DNA of 64,000 nt, from contig NZ_JAKILD010000009.1 in the NCBI RefSeq assembly GCF_023283825.1, positions 62,001 through 126,000 of the forward strand, read 5' to 3'. Under the pieces are notes generated by a model, which was given only the letters and a program-made list of their open reading frames with translations, was not told the DNA's origin and searched no databases. Origin of the DNA: Shewanella olleyana. GTDB lineage: Bacteria; Pseudomonadota; Gammaproteobacteria; Enterobacterales; Shewanellaceae. The translations under genes were made by a program, and so were the position numbers. Positions 8,072 to 17,232 of this stretch are shown here, in pieces; positions within the stretch are counted from its first letter, which is position 1; every line of letters starts with the position of its first letter.

Positions 8072-8971
8072 ATGCCTATCGGCATGATAAAAGCCCAGCG
8101 CCCTGAAGTATCAAATACTTCTGGGCTAATTCAGTTACATATTGCAGTGCTACTATTTGGTATTACTGCATTATTTTCAAAAATACTTCCCCTTAATGCA
8201 TTAGATATCACCGTTCTTCGATGTACCATCGCATTTTTCGTTCTTGGATGTATTGTCAAAATTTCCCGTCAAGCATTGCTGCTATCTCAGCCCAAGCATT
8301 ATTTTATTGCTCTTGGGTTAGGTATTTTAGTGAGTTTACATTGGGTGACCTACTTTGCCGCAATGCAGCTATCCTCTGTCGCCATCGGAATGATTGCTTT
8401 TTTTACCTATCCTGTCATGACCGTATTAGTTGAACCTCTCGTCAATAAAACTCATTTAAGGCTTATAGATTTACTCTCAGGTATCGCAGTGCTCACAGGG
8501 GTATTTATGCTTATTCCTGAACCCAATTTGGATAATGATGTCACCTTAGGTATTGCTGTAGGTGTGCTTTCGGCGGCTTTATTCACCGCACGTAATTTAT
8601 TGCACAAAAAATACTTCTCACAATACAGCGGGCCACAAGCAATGTTCTATCAAACATTAGTCGCTGTGGTTATCTTGTCTCCTTTTTTAGAAGTCGAACT
8701 CACCTCAATAACAGTTGATATATGGTTAACCATAGCCATTTTAGGCGTATTTTTTACTGCTGCACCCCATGCATTATTTGCCTCCTCACTGCGTCAATTA
8801 AGCGCTAAAACCGCAAGTTTAGTCTCTTGCTTGCAGCCTTTTTACGGCACCGTTTTAGCCTTCTTACTGCTTAATGAACAAGTTAACCTTAATACCGTTA
8901 TTGGCGGATTGATTATCTTGCTCACAGCAATATTCGAAACTCAGCAAAATCATAAAAAAAATACAGCGTAA
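8072..8971 (+). CDS. EamA/DMT-family transporter
   Basis: Inner-membrane drug/metabolite transporter superfamily protein of 299 residues with about ten hydrophobic segments forming two EamA repeats (about 20-150 and 160-290). The substrate cannot be told from sequence. It starts 10 bp after psd and is followed by mscM about 50 bp later, so it is likely transcribed with psd. The hydrophilic N-terminal 20 residues may include a few codons upstream of the true start; no strong ribosome binding site distinguishes alternatives. Confidence 0.88.
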   Translation: MPIGMIKAQRPEVSNTSGLIQLHIAVLLFGITALFSKILPLNALDITVLRCTIAFFVLGCIVKISRQALLLSQPKHYFIALGLGILVSLHWVTYFAAMQLSSVAIGMIAFFTYPVMTVLVEPLVNKTHLRLIDLLSGIAVLTGVFMLIPEPNLDNDVTLGIAVGVLSAALFTARNLLHKKYFSQYSGPQAMFYQTLVAVVILSPFLEVELTSITVDIWLTIAILGVFFTAAPHALFASSLRQLSAKTASLVSCLQPFYGTVLAFLLLNEQVNLNTVIGGLIILLTAIFETQQNHKKNTA

Positions 8972-9022
8972 ACTCAGGTTTTTGTTACCATTGTATTAGT
9001 CTCTCACTAGCAATCATTCCCT

Positions 9023-12000
9023 ATGTTCCGTATTGCGTTTTTTATTCTCAGCTTAATCTCCTTTTTTGCATCGGCTAACTCTCCTTTGCAACTTGATAAA
9101 CGCTTGGGCTTATCTCAAGACACAAGTTCATCCCAAGTCGCTGACTTACCGAGTCAAATAGAGAATGTTAAGGCCAGTATTGAAAAACTCGACGCTGAAG
9201 AAGAGAGCTATCTTGAACTTGAAGCCAGTAGCAATGACACGATTCGAAAACTAACAGCTGCTATCCGTAAACCAATTGAAGACATCAATATCAATTCTGA
9301 AATCGATGTCGGCCAGCAAGCGTCAATGGCTTATTACCACCTGTCAGAAATAAAACAGTCTGAAAATGATCTCAGTGAGCAAATCGTTGAGCTTACTCGG
9401 CGTTTACAACAAATTCCAAGCTTATTAAGACAAGCAAAGGATGCATCTAACCAACACAAAAGAGCCAAGTTTGCCCCTGGTGATACCCCGCTTGGCCAAT
9501 TGCACCTGCTCCAAGGGGATTTACTCGAACAAAGCATTGCCACATTAACCGCCGAGTTATCTAGCACGCCAAAACAGAAGCGAATAGCTCAACTACAGCT
9601 ACAAGCCCTACGAATAGAACATACCCAACAAGAAAAATTAATTGAATCACTGAACAAGCAAAATAATCAAAATCGACAACAGCAAGCAGCCAATACCATT
9701 GCAAACAACATTATTGACGAGCAATTGCTGGCTGACACGTTAGCCCAACAAATCAGTCAAAAAAATCAACAATATGCTCAAGAGCTTATACGAATAACTG
9801 ACGGCATTACTCAAGTCATCACTCAGCAAGAAAAAACTGAAAAACAGTATCAATCAATTACTTTGCAATTGGCCAATGTCGAAGAGCAAATTACTTGGGT
9901 TGAAACAAATTCAGCCTTCGGTGATAGATTTCTGCAAATGTTGCAGTCACTGCCAAAACCGCCTAACCAAGATGTCTTGTTAGCGGAAATAGCTGACTCT
10001 AGATTAATGCGTTATCAAGCTGAGCAACAAAAGGCGCTTAATAAGCAACAGCTCACCAATGAAGACTTTTTAAATAACACTCAAATAAAACTGCTGGAGT
10101 CACAGCAGAGTTTAATCGATCAACTGGTGCAAAATTATGACGTGTACCTTAATGAGCAAGCCAAGCTTCGTAACAGCTACGACCAGCTAAGTCGCATATA
10201 TATTCGCCTAAAGAACACCCTAAACGAACATCTATTTTGGGTGCCTAATGCAGCAAGTATCTCTGGTTTGTGGTTGATTGACCTAAAAAATGCAATGGTA
10301 TGGTTAACTCAAGCCCCACAAAGAGAAAAGTTAAAACAGGCATGGCAGACTCAAAACATATATTGGGCTTGGTGGGTCATTATCCTTATCCTATGCTTAA
10401 TGGCGCAGGATTTATTAACACCTAAATATAATCGGTCAATTGAACATTACGGTCAAAATGTCGGTAACGTAACTCAAGATAAATTTATCTTTACCGCTAA
10501 AACGCTTGGCTTGAGCTTAATTTATTCATTAGTTAAACCTCTGCCATTACTGCTAGCAGGCTTTATCTTCTATAACTCTGAATTTAACTTTGTTCATGCC
10601 ATTGGTGTAGGTATTCTCTCCATTGGCTGCTGTTACTGGATTTACCGATTTTTCGCCTTACTGTCACTTGATAATGGAATACTGATTAGCCACTTTAGGC
10701 GACCGCAACCTTTAGTTAAAAGGCTGCAAGAAAAAACCTTAAGGTTTATTTTTATCAGTTGGCCTCTCATTGGCATCATGGGGTTCAGTGAAGCAATTGA
10801 TGCATCTTTAATTCGAAATAGTATTGGTCGAGGGGCATTCTTAGTCTTTACCATCACCTTGTTAATTCTTTACCGTGATATGTACACATTTATCAGTGAT
10901 TTTCGTGCTGATTCTAATGACGGCAAAAATATGCAACTGTTAAACAAACTGACTTGGCTATTCCTGATCACGGTCCCTTGTACTTGCATCTTTTTAGCCA
11001 TTACTGGTTATTACTTTAGTGCCTTCCAGGTGCTATTACAGCTGCAACTATCCTTACTACTCGGTTTAAGTTTTTTACTACTATATCAAATAATTAAACG
11101 CTGGATGTTAATAGAAAGAAGACTTATTGCTTTCGATCGTGCTAAAGCGCGTCGAGCTGAACGACTTGCGCAACGAGAGCGAGGTGAGCTAAATAATACT
11201 GCCGATGCTAATGAAAACTATGAAGAGCCAATCGTCGATCTGGAAACTATTGCGAGTCAATCACTCGGGTTAGTCCGCTCTTTATTAATCTTGGCTTTTT
11301 TCGGTAGTTTGCTGGCCTTAGTCTCACAAACTCATACTGCATTATTCTCATTTTTAGATGGCATCACAATGTGGAATACCCACTCTGTGGTGAATGGTAT
11401 TGAGCAGCAAATCCCAATCACCTTAAAATCAATTTTGTTCTCTTTAACTATCGTTGGATTCTCGGCAATGATTGCCAAAAACCTTCCTGGTTTATTAGAG
11501 CTGACGATTTTGCAGCGTCTGGAATTAAACCCAGGTACAGGCTTTGCCATTACTACGGTAAGTAGTTACTTTGTCATATTTTTAGGGATGCTAATTGGGT
11601 TTTCAACTATTGGAGTTGAGTGGTCTAAATTACAGTGGTTAGTTGCTGCATTGTCAGTCGGGTTAGGTTTCGGCTTGCAAGAGATTTTTGCCAACTTTAT
11701 TTCTGGTTTGATTATCCTATTTGAAAAGCCTATTAGGATAGGTGATACCGTCACTATTCGCGACTTAACGGGTACCGTTAGTAAAATTAAAATTCGCGCG
11801 ACTACCATTGTCGATTGGGACAGAAAAGAAATCATTGTTCCTAATAAAGCCTTTATTACCGAGCAATTAGTTAACTGGTCTTTGTCTGATCCAATCACAA
11901 GAGTCATTGTTAGTGTATCCGTTCAACGTGATGCCGATCCGTCAAAAGTTGAGGCCTTACTTCATCAAGCTGTAAGAGAGTGTGATTTATCATTAAGCTT

Positions 12001-12226
12001 CCCTGAACCTGAAGTGTGGTTTGCTGGTTTTGGTCAACATACTCAAGATTACGAAGTGAGATCTTACGCTAAGGATATGAATGATCGCTGGCCATTAAGA
12101 CACAATTTACATAAACGGATCTGTAAAAAATTAAAAGATAACCAAGTTGAACTGGCCTATCCACAAATGGAAATCCATATTAACAACGGTCAATCTCGTG
12201 ATTTTAATCAAATAATTAAAGGTTAG
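9023..12226 (+). CDS. mscM: Large mechanosensitive channel of the MscM/MscK type
   Basis: MscS-superfamily channel of 1067 residues that releases osmolytes on hypo-osmotic shock. A signal peptide (about 1-18) precedes a long Gln/Glu-rich coiled-coil periplasmic domain (about 30-430), a multi-helix membrane region (about 445-850) and a C-terminal MscS core. The hallmark is GLGFGLQEIFANF followed by the beta-domain block EKPIRIGDTV. Position downstream of psd equals E. coli yjeP (mscM), which favours MscM over MscK; the domain layout alone does not separate them. The next gene starts 4 bp after its stop. Confidence 0.92.
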   Translation: MFRIAFFILSLISFFASANSPLQLDKRLGLSQDTSSSQVADLPSQIENVKASIEKLDAEEESYLELEASSNDTIRKLTAAIRKPIEDININSEIDVGQQASMAYYHLSEIKQSENDLSEQIVELTRRLQQIPSLLRQAKDASNQHKRAKFAPGDTPLGQLHLLQGDLLEQSIATLTAELSSTPKQKRIAQLQLQALRIEHTQQEKLIESLNKQNNQNRQQQAANTIANNIIDEQLLADTLAQQISQKNQQYAQELIRITDGITQVITQQEKTEKQYQSITLQLANVEEQITWVETNSAFGDRFLQMLQSLPKPPNQDVLLAEIADSRLMRYQAEQQKALNKQQLTNEDFLNNTQIKLLESQQSLIDQLVQNYDVYLNEQAKLRNSYDQLSRIYIRLKNTLNEHLFWVPNAASISGLWLIDLKNAMVWLTQAPQREKLKQAWQTQNIYWAWWVIILILCLMAQDLLTPKYNRSIEHYGQNVGNVTQDKFIFTAKTLGLSLIYSLVKPLPLLLAGFIFYNSEFNFVHAIGVGILSIGCCYWIYRFFALLSLDNGILISHFRRPQPLVKRLQEKTLRFIFISWPLIGIMGFSEAIDASLIRNSIGRGAFLVFTITLLILYRDMYTFISDFRADSNDGKNMQLLNKLTWLFLITVPCTCIFLAITGYYFSAFQVLLQLQLSLLLGLSFLLLYQIIKRWMLIERRLIAFDRAKARRAERLAQRERGELNNTADANENYEEPIVDLETIASQSLGLVRSLLILAFFGSLLALVSQTHTALFSFLDGITMWNTHSVVNGIEQQIPITLKSILFSLTIVGFSAMIAKNLPGLLELTILQRLELNPGTGFAITTVSSYFVIFLGMLIGFSTIGVEWSKLQWLVAALSVGLGFGLQEIFANFISGLIILFEKPIRIGDTVTIRDLTGTVSKIKIRATTIVDWDRKEIIVPNKAFITEQLVNWSLSDPITRVIVSVSVQRDADPSKVEALLHQAVRECDLSLSFPEPEVWFAGFGQHTQDYEVRSYAKDMNDRWPLRHNLHKRICKKLKDNQVELAYPQMEIHINNGQSRDFNQIIKG

Positions 12227-12230
12227 TTAA

Positions 12231-12956
12231 ATGCTGATTTTTGCACACCGCGGCGCAAGTGGTTATGAAGTTGAAAACACCTTAGCGGCAATGGAAAAAG
12301 CGTTAGCGCTCAACGTCCAAGCTATTGAGCTAGATGTATATAATATTGAAGGCGAGCTTTATGTATTTCATGATCGCCGCTTAGAAGGGAAAACTTCAGG
12401 CTTTGGGTTAACTCACCTGAGTACTCAAGATGAAATTAATCAGGTAACCATTAAGCAGCACTCTATTGCCACGCTTTGGCAAGTGATGGAGTTAATTAAC
12501 GGCCGTTGCATCGTTAATATTGAGCTAAAGGGATATCACACCGCTGAACCTCTAGTGGCCATATACTCCAAACTGATCAGTGAGCTTAACTTTAATGAAC
12601 AACAATTGCTCATTTCATCATTTAATCAACCTTACTTAGCTATTGTGAAGCAGCATCTCCCCCAAGCGAGAGTTGCCCCAATCTTAGCGGGTGTGCCATT
12701 ACATTACGCTGAAGCTGTGTCTGCATTAAATGCCTACTCCATTCATGTCGACTTACATTTTGTCACCCATGAAATGGTCAAAGATGCCCATCAACGTGGG
12801 GCACAAATCTATGTCTATACTGTCGATAACCCCGAAGATATTCACGCGCTTAAAGGCCTAGGTGTGGACGGTATTTTTAGTAACTATCCAGATAAAGCCG
12901 CAGCTGCATTAATTGATTACCAAAGTGACGATAGTCATGAGAAGTGGTTCGGCTAA
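12231..12956 (+). CDS. Glycerophosphodiester phosphodiesterase
   Basis: GDPD-family TIM-barrel enzyme that hydrolyses glycerophosphodiesters to glycerol-3-phosphate and an alcohol. The 241 residues show the catalytic signature HRGASGYEVENT near the N-terminus, ELDV metal ligands and FHDRRLEGKTSGFG. The C-terminal VYTVDNPEDIHAL and GVDGIFSNYPD blocks close the barrel. There is no signal peptide, so it resembles the cytosolic UgpQ type rather than periplasmic GlpQ. It is 4 bp from mscM and probably cotranscribed. Confidence 0.92.
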   Translation: MLIFAHRGASGYEVENTLAAMEKALALNVQAIELDVYNIEGELYVFHDRRLEGKTSGFGLTHLSTQDEINQVTIKQHSIATLWQVMELINGRCIVNIELKGYHTAEPLVAIYSKLISELNFNEQQLLISSFNQPYLAIVKQHLPQARVAPILAGVPLHYAEAVSALNAYSIHVDLHFVTHEMVKDAHQRGAQIYVYTVDNPEDIHALKGLGVDGIFSNYPDKAAAALIDYQSDDSHEKWFG

Positions 12957-12959
12957 AGT

Positions 12960-13043
12960 TTTTATGAATTAGCTTTTACGAATTAGCTTTTACAAATTAG
13001 TTTTTACGAATTAGGTTTAGCGAATTAGTTTTAGTAAGTAAGC
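12960..13043. repeat. 14-bp tandem repeat, six units
   Basis: Six consecutive 14-bp units of the form TTTTACGAATTAGC with 0-4 changes per unit, directly after the glycerophosphodiesterase stop codon. The third and fourth units differ from consensus at one or two bases and the last unit is the most decayed. It lies between two convergent genes and is not coding. Confidence 0.85.
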
Positions 13044-13060
13044 TTTAATGTATTCTGACA

Positions 13061-13081
13061 TGGCAGTTTACCAAACTGCCA
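13061..13081. terminator. Hairpin between convergent genes (possible terminator)
   Basis: A perfect 9-bp inverted repeat TGGCAGTTT/AAACTGCCA with an ACC loop. It lacks a solid T tract on either strand, so it may be a weak terminator for the glycerophosphodiesterase transcript or the DUF3392 gene. Confidence 0.4.
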
Positions 13082-13097
13082 AATCATATTTGCCGCT

Positions 13098-13430
13098 TTA
13101 TACTTGCCGATTTCGCTGTGCCCAAGCGCCAATGCCAAAAAAGATCCCTATCACGATAAGTAGCATCCACTGAGAGGGCATGGCTCTTAGCTGGCTGGCA
13201 AGCCATGGACTAATACTGACTATCGCAAGGCCATAACCAAAAGCATTCACCAGCACGAAGGCACAAGTTCTAATAAAAAAACCGCTACCAGACAATGTTC
13301 TTCTCAGCACTCGATTAATATCGGTAGCAAAAATAACGATGGTACAAGCAACTAAAGCTGTTGCAATCTCGCTCATCCAAGGGTGTAACATAGCGCCTAA
13401 TTTCGATAAAAATGCTATGATTTGGTTCAT
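13098..13430 (-). CDS. DUF3392 family membrane protein
   Basis: Small inner-membrane protein of unknown function, 110 residues with about three hydrophobic helices (about 20-40, 50-75 and 85-103). The start is set at the ATG ending at 13430 (MNQIIAFLSKLG), because AGG lies 6 bp upstream and the family begins this way. A further upstream start would run into the neighbouring divergent gene. It is divergent from the 2-hydroxyacid dehydrogenase with only about 40 bp between starts. Confidence 0.82.
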   Translation of the reverse strand: MNQIIAFLSKLGAMLHPWMSEIATALVACTIVIFATDINRVLRRTLSGSGFFIRTCAFVLVNAFGYGLAIVSISPWLASQLRAMPSQWMLLIVIGIFFGIGAWAQRNRQV

Positions 13431-13469
13431 TAATCCTACCTCTTTAATTTCGACAAACTGGAAATGCTT

Positions 13470-14396
13470 ATGGCGCATAAATTACTGTTATTAACCCAAG
13501 AAAATAATAAATATCGTGAGTTATTAACCAGCCATAACTTACCAGAACTCATTATTTTAGGGGATGATCCTAGCAGTGTTTGTGAAGCTAACATTTGGTT
13601 TGCAGAGCCGCAACTGGCAGCTCCTCTTTTAAACTTAGGCAATGAACTGCAATGGTTACAATCGACTTTTGCAGGTGTAGACAAAATTACTGGTTCAAGG
13701 CAGCGCCGCGATTACAGCCTGACTAACATTAAAGGTATCTTTGGCCCTCTAATGAGTGAGTACTTATTTGGCTATTTACTCGCACATCAACGAGAACACG
13801 CTAAATATAAACAACAACAGCAACAGCAACATTGGGCTCCTGGTAGCTTTAGAACCCTCCAAGGGCAGCACCTACTGCTTCTAGGTACAGGTTCAATTGC
13901 CCAGCACATTGCTCAAACAGCTAAACACTTTGGCATGAAAGTCACTGGATTAAGTAAAACTGGAGCCAGTAAATCTTTCTTTGATCATGTTGATACAATT
14001 GATCGTTTAGCTGACTACTTACCCAAAGCGCATGCTGTTGCGAGTATTTTACCCAGCACATTAGACACTGAAAACATGCTAAACGAAACAATGCTAGCGC
14101 TATTGCCTGCTGAGTCTGTGTTATTCAACTTAGGTCGTGGCAATGTGCTCGACTTAGATGCGCTGGCTGAACAATTACTGCATCAGCCACAACAACACGC
14201 GGTATTAGATGTTTTCAATCAAGAGCCTTTACCGAGTGAACACGCAATTTGGCAATGCCCTAATGCGATCATCACTCCCCATATCGCCGCACCAAGTTTT
14301 CCAGAACAAGTCGTAGAAGTGTTTGTCGAAAACTACCACTTATGGTGTCAACAGCAACCACTTAACCACCAAGTCGATTTTATTAAAGGCTATTAA
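13470..14396 (+). CDS. D-isomer-specific 2-hydroxyacid dehydrogenase family protein
   Basis: NAD(P)-dependent reductase of 2-ketoacids (glyoxylate/hydroxypyruvate type by similarity; the substrate is not determinable). The product has 308 residues. The Rossmann motif is GTGSIAQHIAQT, and family catalytic blocks are NLGRGNVLD (Arg), DVFNQEPLP (Glu) and the TPHIAAPS histidine. The N-terminal substrate domain is shorter than in phosphoglycerate dehydrogenases, and the overall length matches GhrA-like proteins. I chose ATG 13470 over ATG 13464 because GGA lies 7 bp upstream of the former and 1 bp from the latter. Confidence 0.88.
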   Translation: MAHKLLLLTQENNKYRELLTSHNLPELIILGDDPSSVCEANIWFAEPQLAAPLLNLGNELQWLQSTFAGVDKITGSRQRRDYSLTNIKGIFGPLMSEYLFGYLLAHQREHAKYKQQQQQQHWAPGSFRTLQGQHLLLLGTGSIAQHIAQTAKHFGMKVTGLSKTGASKSFFDHVDTIDRLADYLPKAHAVASILPSTLDTENMLNETMLALLPAESVLFNLGRGNVLDLDALAEQLLHQPQQHAVLDVFNQEPLPSEHAIWQCPNAIITPHIAAPSFPEQVVEVFVENYHLWCQQQPLNHQVDFIKGY

Positions 14397-14513
14397 CTTG
14401 CCATCAACAAGTACTCTTCAGAGCTCGTTATTACTGATTTTGTGAGCTAGTCAGCAGTTTGTAATAACCATTACTTTTCGATATTTGTCAGATTTGTTTA
14501 AAAAGTTATTAGC

Positions 14514-14532
14514 AATGAGAACTGTTTTCATT
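14514..14532 (+). promoter_or_regulatory. Putative Fur box upstream of bfd
   Basis: AATGAGAACTGTTTTCATT is an almost perfect inverted repeat, with the 7-1-7 core TGAGAAC-T-GTTTTCA. It lies about 85 bp before the bfd ATG. Iron-repressed bfd transcription by Fur is established in other bacteria. The match is by eye, not scored. Confidence 0.6.
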
Positions 14533-14616
14533 TACAATTGCGTTATTGTTGATTAGCTAGCATATTTAATTTTCAAACTCACTTAAATATGTCATCAAAC
14601 TTTACGAAGAGGCTTT

Positions 14617-14811
14617 ATGTACGTTTGTCTTTGTCACGGAATTACTGATACCCAAATCAGAGAAGCAGTAAGCAAGCATGGCGATAGCTCTTTAGCTGAC
14701 GTTAAAAAACGCTTAGGTGTTGCTGATCAATGTGGTAAATGTTCACGTATGGCTACAAACATCATTAAAGCGCAAGTTGATGTTGAACCTAATTTCTACG
14801 AAGTCGCTTAA
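14617..14811 (+). CDS. bfd: Bacterioferritin-associated ferredoxin
   Basis: [2Fe-2S] protein that reduces the ferric core of bacterioferritin so that iron can be released. It has 64 residues with the four-cysteine pattern Cys4, Cys6, Cys39 and Cys42 (CLC near the start, CGKC centrally). GAAGAGG lies just upstream of the ATG. It is a single gene with its own terminator and a putative Fur box, so it should be induced under iron limitation. No bacterioferritin gene is adjacent. Confidence 0.95.
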   Translation: MYVCLCHGITDTQIREAVSKHGDSSLADVKKRLGVADQCGKCSRMATNIIKAQVDVEPNFYEVA

Positions 14812-14881
14812 TCTCTATCATATTTTTCAGTCGTTATTCTCGTAAAATATAAGCGTTAACTTCAAATCTAATTCATAAAAA

Positions 14882-14906
14882 ATGCTGCCCTGAGGCAGCA
14901 TTTTTT
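14882..14906. terminator. Bidirectional terminator between bfd and parC
   Basis: AATGCTGCC/GGCAGCATT stem with a short loop, flanked by A-runs on the left and T-runs on the right, so it can end transcription of bfd (plus) and of parC (minus). Confidence 0.9.
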
Positions 14907-14937
14907 GTTTTAAAGCTTTTGACTAGTCACAATTACA

Positions 14938-17232
14938 TTATTCGCTAGCTACATCTGATTCAAGCTCAGCGGCTTGTGAACCCTGCTCAATCTGAACACT
15001 ATCGACACGCTGTAAGCCCCTTGGTAATTTAGCACCACGACGGCCTCTTTCACCGCGGTAATGTTCTAAGTCAGATGGTTTTAAGGTTAACTTACGTTTA
15101 CCGGCCCACAGAGTGACTGACGCATCCTCAGGAATAATATCCAAATGAATAAGTAGTTCTTCACGACTTTTAGCACGTTCAGTCGGAATACCAATAATTT
15201 TATTGCCTTTACCTTTCGATAATTGCGGCAATGCATCCACATCAAATATCAGCATGCGGCCTTCATTGGTAATGGCAATAATCGATTGCGTTACCCCTTT
15301 ATTGACCAGTTTAGGCATCAATGACTGCGCATTGGCAGGTAAACTCAGTAATGCTTTACCCGCTTTGTTACGGCTAATCATATCCGCGTATGAACCAATA
15401 AAACCGTAGCCGGCATCACTAGCAAGCAAGTAGCATTGGCTGTCGACGCCCAATAAGACGTGACGCATAACTGCTCCAGGGGATAAATTAAAGCGCGTGG
15501 TGATAGGTTCACCCTGACTTCTTGCCGAAGGTAAGGTATGCGTATCAGTCGCAAACGCCCGCCCAGTCGAGTCAATAAACACCGTTGGCTGGTTACTCTT
15601 GCCGCTGGCACTACAAAGGAAAGCATCGCCCGCTTTATAGTTCAGTCCTTCACCATCAACATCATGGCCTTTAGCGCAACGCACCCAACCTTTATCAGAC
15701 AAGACTACAGTTACTGATTCTGCGGGTGTCAGTTCTTGCTCAGTTAATGCTTTAGATTCTACACGCTCAATAATTGGAGAGCGTCTGTCATCGCCAAATG
15801 TTTCACCATCTTGAATTAACTCTTTTTTCACTAAGGTCTTTAAACGACGCTCAGAGCCCAGAATTAATTCCAATTTATCACGTTCAGCAGCTAACTCTTC
15901 TTGCTCACCTTTAATCTTAAACTCTTCGAGCTTAGCTAAATGACGCAGTTTTAAGTCTAAAATCGCTTCAGCTTGTTTCTCTGACAACTCAAAGCGAGCC
16001 ATTAACTCGGCTTTAGGCTCATCATGGAAACGAATGATTTCAATCACTTCATCAATATTCAAGAAGGCAATCATTAACGCATCAAGAATATGCAATCGAG
16101 CGAGCACTTTATCTAATCTGAACTGTAATCGGCGGGTAACCGTTGAGATACGATAAGTCAGCCACTCAGTGAGTAACTCTTTTAACCCTTTAACTTTAGG
16201 GCGGCCATCAAGGCCCAAAACGTTTAAGTTAACGCGAAAGCTTTTTTCTAAATCGGTTGTAGCAAACAAGTGTGCCATCAGTTGATCGCAATCAACTCGA
16301 TTTGAACGAGGAACAACCACTAAACGAACAGGGTTTTCGTGGTCTGACTCATCACGTAAATCCGCTACCATCGGCAGCTTTTTCGCTTGCATTTGGTTGG
16401 CTATTTGCTCAAGAATTTTGCCACTACCTGCTTGATGTGGCAAAGCGGTAATCACCACTTCACCATTATCAATATCGTAAACAGCACGCATTTTTATTGA
16501 ACCGCGACCTGTTTCGTAAATTTTAGCGATATCTTTATTGGGGGTAATGATCTCTGCGTATGTAGGATAATCAGGACCCGGGACAAACTCCATCAGGCGC
16601 TCTAATTCAGCTTTAGGATTCTCGAGTAACTCAACACAGGCTGATACTAATTCGCGCACGTTATGTGGCGGAATATCTGTAGCCATACCAACAGCAATAC
16701 CGGTGATACCATTTAATAAAATGTGCGGCAAACGTGCAGGTAATGACTTAGGCTCTTTCATGGTGCCGTCAAAGTTAACGCCCCAATCTACAGTCCCTTG
16801 GCCCAACTCAGATAATAATACTTCTGAGAATTTTGATAGTTTTGCTTCGGTATAACGCATCGCAGCGAAGGATTTAGGATCATCTGGAGCACCCCAGTTT
16901 CCTTGACCATCTACCAAAGGGTAACGATATGAAAATGGCTGTGCCATTAATACCATTGCTTCGTAACACGCGCTGTCACCGTGTGGGTGGTATTTACCTA
17001 ATACATCACCAACCGTACGGGCAGACTTCTTATGCTTTGATTGAGCCGATAAGCCCAGCTCACTCATGGCATAGATAATACGACGTTGAACAGGTTTTAA
17101 ACCATCGCCAATATGTGGCAATGCACGGTCCATAATCACGTACATTGAATAGTTTAAATAAGCCTCTTCAGTAAAGCGGCGTAGAGGCATTTGCTCAACA
17201 CCATCAAGGCTTAATTCAATCGCATCACTCAT
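14938..17232 (-). CDS. parC: DNA topoisomerase IV subunit A
   Basis: Breakage-reunion subunit of topoisomerase IV, which decatenates daughter chromosomes. It has 764 residues, slightly longer than E. coli ParC. The catalytic tyrosine is Tyr127 in [10 protein letters not shown]. The quinolone-resistance region reads [11 protein letters not shown], with Ser87 and Glu91 (E. coli Ser80/Glu84) in the wild-type state. A six-bladed C-terminal domain follows about residue 490. Its ATG shares one base with the stop codon of the upstream sugar-dehydrogenase-like gene, so translation is probably coupled. Confidence 0.97.
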   Translation of the reverse strand: MSDAIELSLDGVEQMPLRRFTEEAYLNYSMYVIMDRALPHIGDGLKPVQRRIIYAMSELGLSAQSKHKKSARTVGDVLGKYHPHGDSACYEAMVLMAQPFSYRYPLVDGQGNWGAPDDPKSFAAMRYTEAKLSKFSEVLLSELGQGTVDWGVNFDGTMKEPKSLPARLPHILLNGITGIAVGMATDIPPHNVRELVSACVELLENPKAELERLMEFVPGPDYPTYAEIITPNKDIAKIYETGRGSIKMRAVYDIDNGEVVITALPHQAGSGKILEQIANQMQAKKLPMVADLRDESDHENPVRLVVVPRSNRVDCDQLMAHLFATTDLEKSFRVNLNVLGLDGRPKVKGLKELLTEWLTYRISTVTRRLQFRLDKVLARLHILDALMIAFLNIDEVIEIIRFHDEPKAELMARFELSEKQAEAILDLKLRHLAKLEEFKIKGEQEELAAERDKLELILGSERRLKTLVKKELIQDGETFGDDRRSPIIERVESKALTEQELTPAESVTVVLSDKGWVRCAKGHDVDGEGLNYKAGDAFLCSASGKSNQPTVFIDSTGRAFATDTHTLPSARSQGEPITTRFNLSPGAVMRHVLLGVDSQCYLLASDAGYGFIGSYADMISRNKAGKALLSLPANAQSLMPKLVNKGVTQSIIAITNEGRMLIFDVDALPQLSKGKGNKIIGIPTERAKSREELLIHLDIIPEDASVTLWAGKRKLTLKPSDLEHYRGERGRRGAKLPRGLQRVDSVQIEQGSQAAELESDVASE

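Noticed and set aside
14938..17232. Quinolone-resistance change in ParC
   Set aside because: Ser87 and Glu91 are the wild-type residues at the E. coli 80 and 84 positions.
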